Shown here: positions 10,351-21,950 of the stretch, piece after piece | Layout of the letters: the number at the start of each line of letters is the position of its first letter | Position numbering within the stretch: the first letter of the stretch is position 1 | NCBI GenBank assembly: GCA_009746045.1 | Contig: RPFO01000165.1 | Span: 186,001 to 250,000, forward strand | DNA: 64,000 bases | Direction of reading: 5' to 3' | DNA from: Mesostigma viride | Taxonomy: Eukaryota > Streptophyta > Mesostigmatophyceae > Mesostigmatales > Mesostigmataceae | Position numbers and translations under genes: made by a program | The notes under the pieces: model-generated | Seen by the model: only the letters and a program-made list of their open reading frames with translations | What the model was told of the DNA's origin: nothing | Database searches by the model: none

Positions 10351-12133
10351 TGTGCTGGAGAGGTCAGCTAACTCTCGCGGAGAGGGTTAGGGAAGCCAAT
10401 TAGGAAACCAGGGCGGTGCTTGGCGTAGATAGAGGTTCCGGAATTCAACGATTGCTGACAGGTCGGCGGCCAGCCCGTAAAGGGATTCAACGACGACCTA
10501 GGCAGCAAGCGGCCAGTCCGGGATACTCGGCGGGGCTAGCAATAGCCCTGTGGTGAGGTGCTATCGACAATAGCTGCCATTACCCCTGTTTTCAACGACA
10601 CTTGGTGGCGGCCAGGGCTCTGCCTTCAACGACATCAGGTGGCGGCCAGCTCAGGGGTCATCAACGATATTGACGATGGTACGTCCCCTAGTTTAGATTT
10701 ATCCTTCTAGACGCTTGCCTTCTCTCCGGGTCCGCACGCGTAGGGGGTTCTTGTTATACGTCGTGCCTCCATAGGTTGTGAATGTCGTTGGTGCGAATGG
10801 AAGTTGCGGATGACGACCATTCATTGTTTGACCTGTCGTGGGGGTGGATACCGTCTGGCTGTTGCATGCCGACTGTGTTGACGGTGTTTACCTCCGTGTA
10901 CTTATTGTATAGCCCTCTGCCGCGGAAGGCTCAGGGGCGTGTGCTGTGCTAGACTCCGTGCTCTTTCCTCGTTTGTTTAAGGTCACTGCATTTAGAGGTA
11001 GCCTGGGATTCCCCTTTTTCCTTCTTGCAAGCTTCTGCTAGCCTATAATGCATTACGTCCCTACAGGGCATGTGAGGAATACATTAAGGATAAGGGCTCT
11101 ATTGCTAGGTGGAAGGGATTTGATAATCTAGGAGATGCAGATAAGTCTAGTAAGGAACGTATGTCATTCCGTGGGGGTTTGCACACCACTCGTGAATGCT
11201 CTAAGCCACCCACGCACAGCAAGGGAGACAGCAGTCAGGAGGTGGGGACAGCAGTTACAGTTACCTTCTCCCAGCTGACCATTGGCTCTAGCAGACAATA
11301 GAGGGGATTATTACTAGGGAATAGTACTAGGTCCTACATATATAAGATCTTTTGGTATTTGTATTTGTATTTGCACACTGTCCTCCTGACGGTGGTGCTC
11401 GCCATGATTCGGTCGGTTTTCCCCCACGCGAACATCCGGTCCGAGGATGCGGATGGCGCTGCCTTCTATTCCCCCAACCACCGGCCTGACATCGTGGTGC
11501 TGGACTTTGAGGGGGGTGGCCGGCCTCTGCTTATTGACGTTTCGGTGGCGCGGCCCTTGGCTCTTAGCCACGTGGCTGGGGCCTCCCTCACGGCAGGTTA
11601 CACGGCGGACCGGGCGGAGCGGGCCAAGCTCCTGGCCTACGGCGACGTCGGGCACCATCGTGTGGTGCCCTTTGTCCTGGAGGAGTTTGGGGCCATGGGG
11701 CCCCTGACCTCCGCCTTCTTCAAGTCGAGTGTTGCCGGCTCCGGGAGGACCGGCTGGACCTGGAGGGCCAGCGGGCCCCATGGTCGGCGCGGACCTGGAC
11801 GTCATATTGGCGTCAGCGCTTGTCGGTGGCGCTGACTCGGGCCATGGCGGACATCATGCTCCGCCGTACGCGGGCTGATTTTGCGGTGCAGCAGGGCTAT
11901 TAGGTTCCTCCCGTTAGGCGTTTCCATTGGTCTTATCGTAGTATAGAGCTTTGTCATGGCTCTGTATATAGGTTTATAGCTGGGCGTTTGCTTTGGTTTG
12001 AGTGATTTCACTCTGCTGTAAGTAATTATATTTTTAACATATATAAGATCTATAGCACGTGGTTGCCCTCTCTCCCTCTCTCTTTCTTTCTGGGGAGGTG
12101 TTGCCTGCAGTGTAAGGTATCGGTACGAGCACC
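10351..12133 (+). other. TRG-2 leader, interrupted by a LINE
   Basis: About 1.1 kb of leader, colinear with 3650-2565 of TRG-1, with the 686-bp LINE-A insertion at 11351-12036. No conserved ORF. Confidence 0.75.
11351..12036 (+). mobile_element. 5'-truncated LINE-A insertion in TRG-2
   Basis: The last 686 bp of an R2-like LINE, nearly identical to 60581-61255 of LINE-A2. It encodes the endonuclease region (PDIVVLDF motif near 11485) with a frameshift near 11724, the stop at 11900 and the 3' untranslated tail. It is flanked by a 15-bp target-site duplication, ACATATATAAGATCT (11336-11350 and 12037-12051). TRG-1 has the uninterrupted site at 2645-2665, which proves the insertion. The copy cannot move by itself. 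Confidence 0.95.
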
Positions 12134-12685
<552 letters not shown>

Positions 12686-12729
12686 CCACGGAGCGACCAT
12701 CGCAGCCCTGGGCTGGGCGCGGCCGCTCC

Positions 12730-13320
12730 ATGGGACCTCCGCCGGCCACAACACACCGGGGCAGGCGTCGAGTGTCCTTTGGCAGTACCTCCCTACTACC
12801 CATGGTGTTGTGGAACTCTGAGGATGACGGGGAGGACACCGGGGCAGATGGCGAATCCGGCGATTTGGAGGGGGCCGTGGAGGATATCGAGGAACCAGGG
12901 GCACAGGACCCTCCCTTTGGAGCTCATCGTAGGCCACGGGTCCGGCTAGGGGGTGACAGAAGCAGCGCCACCGCACACGACGAGGGGACTCAGACACCCG
13001 TCCAGCGACACGTCCCCCAACTGCAGCGACCTCGGGCGCAGGACAGCAGCATGGTCCACTCGCCTGCGGTCGTCGGCAACCTGAATTTCAGCAGGGTGGC
13101 ATTGGATGACCCGGGGTATGAACACCCCTCATCAGTACAGGTGCGGCGGACGCATGGTACACCGTCCAGATCCGGTTCTCTCCCCCGGTCGCAGCCCCCA
13201 GCATTCGGCTCCATCTCCTACAGAGAGATCGGTGGGCCTACGATCAACACGGTAAAGGCCCCACCGATGCCCACTTTCAAGAATGTACCCAAGCTGCACG
13301 CGGATATGAAACCGCGATAG
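12730..13320 (+). pseudogene. TRG-2 gag middle region
   Basis: Open frame of 196 codons following the polyQ part of gag, acidic around residues 30-60 (EDDGEDTGADGESGDLEG) and proline/serine-rich later. It ends at TAG 13318-13320. The next 288-codon gag frame (13339-14205) is in the same frame, so only this stop separates them, and TRG-1 has the same TAG. Either it is an old shared mutation or translation reads through it. No domain is recognised. Confidence 0.6.
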
Positions 13321-13338
13321 GTCGACGAATGGGGACGC

Positions 13339-14205
13339 ATGTGGCAACAGCAGTATACCGTCTGGCGCAACCACCACAGTCGGGAACTTGCCACCCGCGA
13401 TCTGATCCCGCATGTTGTCAACACGTGCATGGATCCTTCGGTGGTGAGCATCTTGAACTGTGCGAGCATCGCATCCCAGTCGTACCCGCAAACCGTGGAG
13501 GAGTTGATGGACAGTGTGCGCCGCAAGTTGGTACCCCCAGACGCGGAGATCCACGAGCGACTCGCCTTCGGCAAGCTGCGCCAGGGGACCACGCCGTATC
13601 GCGAGTTTCTGTCCAAGTTTAAGTCCAGCGCCGCTTACCTGACCGACATGACCTGGTACGAGTACAAGATCAGATTCATTGAGGCACTCAGCCCCGAGCT
13701 GCAGGACGAGGTACTAAAGCACTACGCTGAGGTTCCTTGGAAGGAGTGGGACATCTTGAATATCCAGAGGTATCTTCTGCAGGTGGCCGACGTCGTGGCT
13801 CGCGGGCGCGCACCATCGGTGCGTCGTTTCTTCCGATCAGGTCCCCCGCACGACGGCGAGGGGAACGAGGACTCCCCCGATGACCTGGAGGACGGGAACG
13901 CTGACCATGGCCTCAACGCCATCGACGCGAGTAAAGCCCGTTGCTTCATGTGCTTTGAGGTGGGTCACCTCAGGCGCGACTGCCCCAAACTCCGTAGCAG
14001 GCACGCTGGACGTGGCACGGGGGAGACCGAGCCCAGGTTTTCAGGCCCGGCGTTCGGCAGTCGCCCGGACTCCTCCGGCCCAAGGGACAAGCCCCGCAAC
14101 GCGGACGAGCGGGCGCCAGCAGGCCCGGCAGTTCACGACTCAGCACCAGCAGCCGCGGCCGCCAGCGATGAGTTCTACCAAGGGCGTGCTGCGCGCGGTC
14201 AATGA
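13339..14205 (+). CDS. gag: TRG-2 gag, capsid and nucleocapsid
   Basis: A 288-codon frame; the coding part extends upstream in frame to the TAG at 13318. Residues 1-150 are a helical capsid-like region of the Retrotran_gag type (motifs LRQGTTPYREFLSKF and LSPELQDEVLKHY). Residues 197-210 form a CCHC zinc knuckle (CFMCFEVGHLRRDC), followed by a basic, Arg/Gly-rich RNA-binding tail. It would coat the element RNA in virus-like particles. It is intact, unlike the TRG-1 copy. The ATG at 13339 may be internal rather than the true start. Confidence 0.82.
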   Translation: MWQQQYTVWRNHHSRELATRDLIPHVVNTCMDPSVVSILNCASIASQSYPQTVEELMDSVRRKLVPPDAEIHERLAFGKLRQGTTPYREFLSKFKSSAAYLTDMTWYEYKIRFIEALSPELQDEVLKHYAEVPWKEWDILNIQRYLLQVADVVARGRAPSVRRFFRSGPPHDGEGNEDSPDDLEDGNADHGLNAIDASKARCFMCFEVGHLRRDCPKLRSRHAGRGTGETEPRFSGPAFGSRPDSSGPRDKPRNADERAPAGPAVHDSAPAAAAASDEFYQGRAARGQ

Positions 14206-14308
14206 GATCGAGGCTCATCGACTAGCCTCCGGACAGCGTGCGACCTTTGAGTCACCAGCAGTGGCCGGTTACGAGTTTGCCGCTGGGAAGTATACTATAA
14301 TATATATA

Positions 14309-14398
14309 TTAAAAATATAATTACTTACAGCAGAGTGAAATCACTCAAACCAAAGCAAACGCCCAGCTATAAACCTATATACAGAGCCATGTCAAAGC
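14309..14398 (-). mobile_element. 90-bp LINE-A 3'-end insertion in TRG-2
   Basis: On the minus strand this is the last 90 bp of LINE-A (from GCTTTGACATGGCTCTG to the TTTTTAA end). TRG-1 has the empty site (570-590). Both sides are TATATA-rich, so the target duplication cannot be delimited exactly. Confidence 0.9.
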
Positions 14399-14861
14399 AT
14401 ATATTATATAAGTATATTTAAGTAATAATTATATTTTTATAATATGTTCACTCCGGTGCGCTTTTCCAGTCCTAGTGGCTGGCCACCTTAGCCATTCTGA
14501 GAATGCCCACCTGTGTAGGGCAAGGGGGGGGGGTGTCTGTTTTGCCCCACATCTGTACCAAATACCAAGGGTGCATTGGTCCTGCACAGTAGCAGGTCAC
14601 CCTGTTATCATGATGTCAGTAGTACGAAGGGTGCATTGGTCCTGCCCAGTAGCAGGTCACCCTGTTATCATGCTATCAGCAGTAAGGGGGGTGTTTGGAA
14701 TCATACACTGACCCCATGCATAATAGACGCCGTTGGCGGTAATGGGAAATTACTATTAGGCGTCTAGCACTAGTGGTTTTATATAGGGTACCGTTGGCGG
14801 TAATGGGATATTTTATATATGAGATTGTAATAATATATTCAGACACGGCCAACCAACCGTC
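14399..14861 (+). other. Spacer between gag and protease with short repeats
   Basis: Includes two copies of a roughly 60-bp unit (14570-14629 and 14630-14689, with GGGTGCATTGGTCCTGC) and two copies of ACCGTTGGCGGTAATGGGA-like sequence (14730 and 14791). The same repeats occur inverted in TRG-1 at 180-400. No gene seen. Confidence 0.7.
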
Positions 14862-15241
14862 ATGGATGTCAAGTTTTTGGTCGTCGCAGGCGCTTCCACG
14901 TCCTTCATCAACGCGGCACTGGTGCGCCGGCTGGGCCTGACGCCCAGCCCCCACACCGGACGGCCGTGCATCTGACCCACTCGGATGGTCGCCAACACCA
15001 ATCGCCGGTCTGGCAGATATCAAAGGTGTGCTGCAAGGCACCCCGTTCGACCTGGCTGCGACCATCGCACCGCTGGGCGCAGCGGACATCATCATTGGGC
15101 TCGACTTTGGACGCGCTGGATGTGGACATTCGCGTGCGCCGGCGAGTAGTTTGGTTTCCCGATGGTTCCTTTTGGTGCCCTGACGGCGAGTATAGGGCAT
15201 ATCGCATTACACACGAGCGCCCGGCGGTCCAGCATCCTTGA
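14862..15241 (+). pseudogene. TRG-2 retropepsin, catalytic Asp lost
   Basis: Reading with two frame changes, the region encodes a Ty3-type aspartic protease of about 125 residues: active-site strand FLVVAGASTSFIN, middle GTPFDLAATIAPLG, and the typical end DIIIGLDF followed by LDALDVDIRV. The expected D-x-G-A-S is V-A-G-A-S, and TRG-1 has V-T-G-A-S, so both copies lack the catalytic aspartate. In a working element this enzyme would cut Gag during particle maturation. A stop at 14971-14973 and a frameshift near 15105 also break it. Confidence 0.75.
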
Positions 15242-15498
15242 CTCCTTGGCAGTAATTGGACGATCGCGTGGACGCGTCGTCCCCGGGGGAAGGGGAGGGG
15301 TCGCAGAGCGTATGAAACCAGATGGCTACTAATAATACCATATACTTCTTTACTATACCTACCTTTTATATACTAAGTACTTGTACTGGTCCACTACACT
15401 TCTTTATGATACCATACTCTTCTTAATTATATCTAGCTCCTGTATGATCGGCACGGTTCGGCTTTGGATCGAGCCGGCCATCTATGTAGGAATCCACC

Positions 15499-15604
15499 GC
15501 AGCCGCGCGTGGATCCGACGACCCTTCTACTGCCATGCCAGGGATCGATGCGCAGCCGCGCGTGGATCCGACGACCCTTCTACTGCCATGCCAGGGATCG
15601 ATGC
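15499..15604 (+). repeat. 53-bp tandem repeat, two copies
   Basis: A 53-bp unit containing GCAGCCGCGCGTGGATCC and CCATGCCAGGGATCGATG occurs twice head to tail with no difference noticed. Confidence 0.93.
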
Positions 15605-17645
15605 GCCAGTGTGCGGATGTTATATATTTTTGATATTCTCTATTTTCTATGTAATATATTTTCTCCATGCTATATTCTCTATGGGATAATCCGCAAGTGG
15701 TGGTGTGCTTGAACGGGTCGTCCCGAAGAGGACCACGTCAGGCACTCAGCACCGCATGTGCACATGGTCCTAGCCTTTTTGGACATGGGCTCACCGGATG
15801 CTTGATGATTCTACTACTAAGGCGTCCGTACCGAGGCATCTCCGCGTGGGATGCCGGATTCGGCAGCGAGTGCCAGCGACCCCAGACTACGGCCTGACTG
15901 CACGTCGCGTCCCGCGTGACCAACGGACGCGGAGTCCCATGGCACGCGGCCAAGTATTATTATAGGGAGCCTTCCGGTTGGCGGCTATGAGTCACGGCTC
16001 CCTGACTTCCTGGCGCGTGAGGGACGTGCTTGGCTTCTCGTGCACCTGCACGTGATTAATTTCACTAGTGCGGCACGGTGCATGGAGACGGCACGGTGCA
16101 TGGAGGCTGTTGCAACCCCGATGCGACTGGGCGATCAGGCAGGGCGGAGCCTGTACTGAATGACTGAATCGTGGTCGGCCGGCAAACAGATGTACAGCAC
16201 CTTGGTGAATTGTCGGTAGCCAACCAATTGGCTACCCCGGCATTTAGTCGACGCCTAGCTGGGTCAGGGCACTCCTGGGCTCGAGTAACCGTGCATGCAG
16301 GGCGCGCCCGCGTCCGCCGCGACTGTCGGGAGTAAGGGCCCCCGGGGCTGCAAGCATATGCGGGCACGGTGCAGTTGCATGGCGACAGCACGTACTGCCG
16401 GCAGTAGTGGTGGATGACCCAGCCGGTCGTGGTTGCAACTGGTTGCGCTGGTGCCGGTCGTGATTGCATCAGAAGCAGGTGGCGGTGTCCGGTCATTGTC
16501 TCACCGCCTCAACAGTGCGCGTGCATGGTGCCGATGCCACATGATGTGGCGCTGTCGCCCCGCAGACTGCCGGTGTTCGAGTAACACCCGGTATCACTGC
16601 ATAGGGCCGGTACATCCGCTCTGAGGGGACCCGGCGCTGACGCGCGCTGAGCCATGGCAGAGCACTGAGGTACATGGGACGTGCGGGATCGGGCCGTCGA
16701 GGGCGAGTCACGGGGACTGTAGTAACGGCGACCCGAGACTGAGAGGCAGGCAGGATCGAGCTGCTGGAGTCTGAGCACCTAGTCACTGCCCTGTGCATGG
16801 CTACCATCGCGCAGTGTTCGCGTCCCTCCTGTGGGCTGAGCCCGGTAGGGAGTTGTTCCTTGCACCACTGGTGGAGGCCGATCGAGCGTGAGTTGCAAGT
16901 GGCTCGTGTCCGCGCGCCTATGAGGTTGCATGGATGAGGGACTCAGTCAGAGCATGGCGTTCCTTGTGCATGGCGGGCGGGCTGTGTGGGCGGCAAAATG
17001 TGTATACCCCATGGCCATGCACTGGTACAGGGGTGGTGAGAGGTCCTCAAGCTTCGAGTGGGGGATGTGGCAATGCGCGGTGGGGACTCCATACATAGGG
17101 GCGTGTTTCTGTTGCGGGAATCGGGCTTCTGGGCAAGACATCCAAGCGGGGTGGACAGGCAATGATCGGTTGTGCGCGGGATTGACCCCGGCCCACGATC
17201 GCTGTATGTGCTGGAGCACCTGTGTGCTGGACGCGATCAAGCCCGAGGCGCTCTTGTTTGGGACTTCGGGATTGCTTCGGCCCTACTCCATGAGCAGCAC
17301 GGTGTCTCGCAGGGGCAACGTTACTGATACGGCAGTTCCTGCAAGGCGTGTCATTCCCCGACCTGCCCATTGCATTGTATAAGTGCGGGCATTGCGGGTG
17401 CTATGCAGTCCACGTCGGCGGCCTTGAGCATCGCATGCTTATGGGCCCGCGCAAACATTAGCCGTGCTCTTGCTGTGCAAGTGTCACGGAGGGTGTGACT
17501 GAGAGCTGAGGAGTTTTCCCCCGCTTGCGGTGGAGTTCAGGCACATTGGCAGTAAGGAATGCGGGGACCGGCGACTGCTCCGGTCTATGCACGTCGGCCG
17601 GAGTGGTGTTGTGCCTAAACTACTGCAGCTTCGTGGAGGAGTTGG

Positions 17646-17866
17646 CAGGGCGCACTCCAGTGGACACGCTGGGGCCCTGCTAGTTTTGGGCACTTAACGT
17701 GCCATATTATCCAAGTTTCCGGTGTTGATCGACTTTGCCTGTTTCCTGCGCTGGATAGAGACGGCAGGGCGCACTCTAGTGGACACACTAGGGCCTTGCG
17801 GGCACCTGCATGCGTTCGCAGGTGCAGGGGAGGCGCACTCTAGCGGCCACGCTAGGGCTTCCCCCG
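17646..17866 (+). repeat. Three copies of a CTAGTGG/CCACACTAG hairpin motif
   Basis: GGCGCACTCYAGYGGMCAC units with a downstream complementary arm occur near 17648, 17767 and 17830. Each can fold into a short hairpin (CACTCTAGTGG paired with the following CTAGGG side), and the arms vary together (CCAGTGG/CGCTGGG, CTAGTGG/CACTAGG, CTAGCGG/CGCTAGG). Confidence 0.65.
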
Positions 17867-18675
17867 CTATACAGCCACTCCAGCGGCGGCCAGGGACGGC
17901 CACGTTGCATGGTCGGTAATTGGCTCACGGCGCGCCTGTATTTGAGAGGACGCGTACAGCTGTCGGTAGTGAGGTGATGGATCAGATTCTTCTGGTGCAC
18001 GCCCTCGCTTCTGAGCATGGGGCCTGCACTGCATGCTGTGCCTCACCGTCGTCGACGCTAGTAGTACTTCTTAATCGTCATGTGATTACGTGCATCAGTC
18101 GCGCTGTAAGGCTGGGTTTCGGCTGGACGGGATACATGACTGGCCACCTCGTCGGCCGGATCATCAAGTTGTATGCATGAAAAATATTCCCTCCTGCTGA
18201 CAGTCCCGATTGGCTATATAAAGAGTTGCCCTTGCGTGGCAAGTCTGGGGGGACCTGGTTTCACTGGCCCGTTGGTGCACAAGGGCTGGGACATAGTACC
18301 CCTATGGTCAACATTTCATCAAGTTTGAGGCTGCTCAGGACCTCAGGACTGGTTGCGCGGGATAACATGGACTGTGCATTACTATGTGGATGGGACAGGG
18401 CACGCGATGGCGCCCCCTAAGATGGCTCCAGTGGATCGGCGCGTCAACAACGGCGGTCGCTGAGATGGTTGTGAGAGTTTTATGACGGATGGCGGAATGA
18501 TCCTGTCATCCTGTTTCATGCTACTACGTCAGGGTTGGTCCTGTGTATCGACCTCTAGAGGAATTGGTATTACTAACCCGCGGGTGAACCGGGGTTGGGA
18601 CATAGTACTCTTATAGTAGCGTAGCTTACTTGTTTCCTTTCTATCTCTTGTACGGTAGGGACTACCGACCCCCGT

Positions 18676-18688
18676 GGGGGGGGAGGAG
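18676..18688 (+). promoter_or_regulatory. Polypurine tract of TRG-2
   Basis: GGGGGGGGAGGAG-type purine run directly before the 3' LTR; the expected primer site for plus-strand DNA synthesis. Confidence 0.8.
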
Positions 18689-19356
18689 TGTTACGTCCCG
18701 GCCCTTTTGGACGGACGTAACAATGGAATAAATTATGTAGTTTGACTTGTTGTCATAGTCCGTAGGACTTTGGGACTCATTTCGGGACTTAATTTGGGAA
18801 TTGTCCCTTGGTCAGGACTTTTGTATGGAACTATGACAGCATGTGTGATTCGGACCAGTTATTTTGGGCCTAGGTTGTTGTATGCGTGTATCTTCTAGGG
18901 GCCGGTGCAGTCGCGCCGCGCTGCGTACTTTATAGCTAGTTGAGATATTGTACTCATGCGTGGATTCTGTAGGCGAGGGTCGATGTCGACCCGAGGATCT
19001 TGTGTGGACTGCATGCTTTGGAAGGTCGGCGCCATGTCGGCGCCCCTTGCCAGCGTAGTGGCAGACCTAGGTGAAATTGGTCCGAGGACGAGAGTCTCGT
19101 CCTCTTGGTTTGATGAATGATAAGTGCGAATACGCCTACACATTAAACCTGGGGCAACTATCCATTTGTAATTGGTATTGCTAGCCATTATAAGTGTGTA
19201 TTAATTAGCTTGGCATCAAGTCGCGGTGCCAGATATCTCACGACCCCAGTCGTGAAGCGCAATCTGCATTAGGCCACCTTGAACCTTCCTAATTCCGGCA
19301 TGGTAGATCTTTCGATACGTGGCTCAGGCTAGGTGTGTCTGGGCTGGGACGTAACA
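18689..19356 (+). repeat. 3' LTR of TRG-2
   Basis: 668 bp, TGTTACG...GACGTAACA, followed by AGGCC (19357-19361), which is the start of the continued LINE-A1 sequence. Confidence 0.93.
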
Positions 19357-21268
19357 AGGCCCACGAGTTTCGCGCCTACTTCTGCCCCAACCGGAGTGAT
19401 ACTGAGGAGTCCGTCGCGGCCCAGCTTGGCGTCGCCACCAAAGGGGGCAGCGACATCATCGTGCACACAGTTCAGTGTTACCTAGAGGCGCATCCGACCC
19501 ATGTGGCGCTGAAGGTGGATTGCCACAATGCGTTCAAAGCTGTCACCAAGGCGAGCATCTTTGATCGAGGCCGTCGGCGAGGCGTTCCCTGACCTTCTTG
19601 CGTGGACAGCAGCCTGCTACGGCAAACCCACTCAACTCTCCTTCCTCATGGAGGATGGGACGTTCGCCGACGTCGCCGTCCCGCATGGGAACCTAGCAAG
19701 GTGACCCCCTCGGCCCCTTTTACCTGTCCGCCCCGCTGCACAAGGCTCTCCAAGGTGTCCACGCTGCGCACCCGGATGTCGTGCTCCTCGCCTATATGGA
19801 CAATATCCATGCCCTTGGCCCGGCCGACGCTGTGATTGCCGCCTTGGCTGCCCTTGAAGTGGCCATGGGGGCCATCAACCTTCGGCTCACCCTCGATCCC
19901 CAAGTGTGCAGTCAGTTTTCGCCCCAGGGGGACTGCTCTGGCTTCCCCGAGGCTATCCCGGAGGCATTGGCGTGGGCGCGTGGTTTCTTGTGCCTGGGCG
20001 TCCCTGTGGGTGACCCTGACTACGTCGAAGAGGAGCTCCGGGCCACCGTGGAACAGCGCACCCATGTCCTCGAGACTTGGGCGCGCCTCAAGGACCCCCA
20101 GACCAAAGGGCTCCTCCTGTGGTTTTGCGCCACCTGCGGGTGGTTCACTGGCTCCTGGCTCCGTGGCGCCCCCCCCCACTTGGTGCGGCTTGCCGCGGAA
20201 GGCCACGACGAGCGCATTCAGGCCGCCTTGCAGATGCTCCTCCCCGGCCCTAGCCTGCCAGCTCACTCCATGCGCTTGGCCGCCCTCCCCTAGCTGCCGC
20301 ATGGGCGGGTGTGGGCTCACCCGCGCCCCCCGCCTCGCCCCCGCCGCATTCCTTGGCTCTGTTGCTCAGGCCTGGGCGGAGATCCGCCGGTTGGTCCCCA
20401 GCGCCGTCAGCGCCATTCCCGACTTGGTCACCCCATCCCCCTTCCCCTTTGTGCAGGCTGTGCAGGATTCTTACCTCGGGATCCAGCAGGCCTGCGACCT
20501 CGTCCGCCCCGCCCAGGCCGTCCACCGTCGCCTGCCCCGGGGCACGCCTGGCGTGTCCACTGTCGTCAGTCCTAGTGTCTTCCCTGCCTGTGTTCATGAA
20601 AAACAACAAAAGACCTACGCGGGTATACTACACTGTGCCGACTGGATGGGTCTGCATGCGAGCTTGAACGATCAGGGGAAGGCTTGGCTTCACTCCGTTT
20701 CCCTTGAGGGGAGCGTGGGGTCTGCATTCCTGCGCGCCCTCCCCATGAGCCCTTTGTTCACGCTGGTTCCGGCCCTTTAGGCCATCGCTCTCCGCCACCA
20801 GCTGTTTGCCCCGCAACCTCTCATCACAGCGGGTGCGTCCTGCGGCAGCTGTGGGCTTGCTCTCGATACTACTGGGACGCACTACATCGCGTGCATGGGC
20901 GGCCAGCAGAACCAGAACTGGTTCGATCCTCTATCTCCATACCGCTCTCCTCCGGGTGGTGTGTGCCATGGTTCGGTCGGTCTTTCCCCACTCCACCATC
21001 AAGTGCGAGGACGCGGATGGGGCCGCCCTCTACTCACCCAACCACTGCCCCGACATTACCGTGCTTGACTACGACGGGCAGGGTTGCCACCTGCTCATCG
21101 ATGTCTGCGTGGCTCGGCAGCTCTCCGGTGGCCACATCCTCCGGACGGCTGTTGTGGATGCCGGCGCTGCTGCACCGCTGTGGCTGAGCGCGACAAGTTT
21201 GCCTCCTATGGCAATGTGGGGCCCCACTGGGTCATCCCCTTTGTCCTTGAGGAGTTCGGGGCCATGGG
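19357..21268 (+). pseudogene. LINE-A1, RT to endonuclease segment
   Basis: Plus-strand continuation of the fragment at 4334-4924. It encodes RT fingers and palm (KVDCHNAF near 19516), the active-site motif read as AYMDN (19794-19808; LINE-A2 has AYLDD, so the second catalytic Asp is lost), the thumb, and a C-terminal region with the CCHC motif CGSCG...HYIAC (20842-20898) and the restriction-like endonuclease motif PDITVLDYD (21050-21075). At least four frame changes are present. It stops at 21268 where HG-1 is inserted (TSD ATGGG) and resumes at 29721. Confidence 0.9.
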
Positions 21269-21916
21269 AGTTAGCATTTTGGGCAACCAATATGCTAAGT
21301 GGATGCAGTTTGGAAAGACCTTTCCAACGCCGTGCTGACCGCCTGAAACAGACAAGGGACGAGAAAGATATGAGGTCCCGAAGTCCTAGCCGTCCGTGGC
21401 CGACTAGGGTACAGTCCTCTGGTATAGTGGACAGGACACGTGGCAGGCCGTGCCTGCGCAGGCTTAGCCTGACTATCACGTGACTGTGGTCCACGTAGGC
21501 CAGAGGAGCAGCAGCCTGTGGCTGGTGGAATACAGGACTGGCACAGGTCTGCAAGGATACTAGGCCTTGCAGGCTTGTGACAGGTCCTGTACTTCCTAGG
21601 TTGCAGAGTCTAGGCAAATCCAGTTCGTCCTGGCTCTGCACTGATGCCAGTGGACGTTGAGGATTTGCTTGCATGCCTGCACGTGCCTCGTCACGCCGAT
21701 GGGAACGAGGAACAACGCAAAGGATATAGCTTGGTCATGGGGGATGACCAGCTATCTTGGCAAGCACGAACCGAGGCTCCCACATTGGACGTGGAACCGC
21801 TCACCGTGGTCGTGGCTTGGTGCACGGGTTAAAAGGTTGCTGCCTTTGCAACTTTGGCTCATCCCGTTGTGTGGCGCGAGAGACCAGGAACTCACAGTTC
21901 TGGCTGTTCGCTAACT
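21269..21916 (+). repeat. 5' LTR of HG-1
   Basis: 648 bp, begins AGTTAGCATTTTGGGC, ends CTGTTCGCTAACT. The last 33 bases contain a hairpin (21884-21903: CCAG-GAAC, loop TCACA, GTTC-TGG) with one bulged G that is also found, with a compensatory base change, at the end of the HG-2 LTR. Confidence 0.93.
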
Positions 21917-21927
21917 CGTACTATTGC
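21917..21927 (+). promoter_or_regulatory. HG-1 primer-binding position, self-complementary to 3' UTR
   Basis: CGTACTATTGC follows the LTR directly and does not start with TGG, so it does not match a normal tRNA 3' end. The first ten bases are the exact reverse complement of CAATAGTACG at 28753-28762 in the 3' untranslated region of the same element. HG-2 has the same pair. Confidence 0.7.
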
Positions 21928-21950
21928 ATTTCTGTTGTGCAAGGTTTTTC

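Larger units (their letters stand above)
15242..18675 (+). other. Long non-coding 3' region of TRG-2
   Basis: 3.4 kb between protease and purine tract. It starts AT-rich (15320-15440), then becomes GC-rich. I see no reverse transcriptase, integrase or other known domain on either strand; frames of 140-150 codons (16065-16496 minus, 16930-17382 plus) look random. In full-length relatives pol would sit here, so this is either a replacement or captured DNA. Confidence 0.7.

Noticed and set aside
16930-17382. 150-codon ORF in the TRG-2 3' region as a host gene
   Set aside because: No protein-like composition, no homologous copy and overlapping frames of similar length on the other strand.
21069-21674. 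Minus-strand 201-codon ORF overlapping the HG-1 LTR and LINE-A1 (similar one at 29026-29478)
   Set aside because: Shadow of the LTR and of the LINE-A1 coding strand; crosses an insertion junction.
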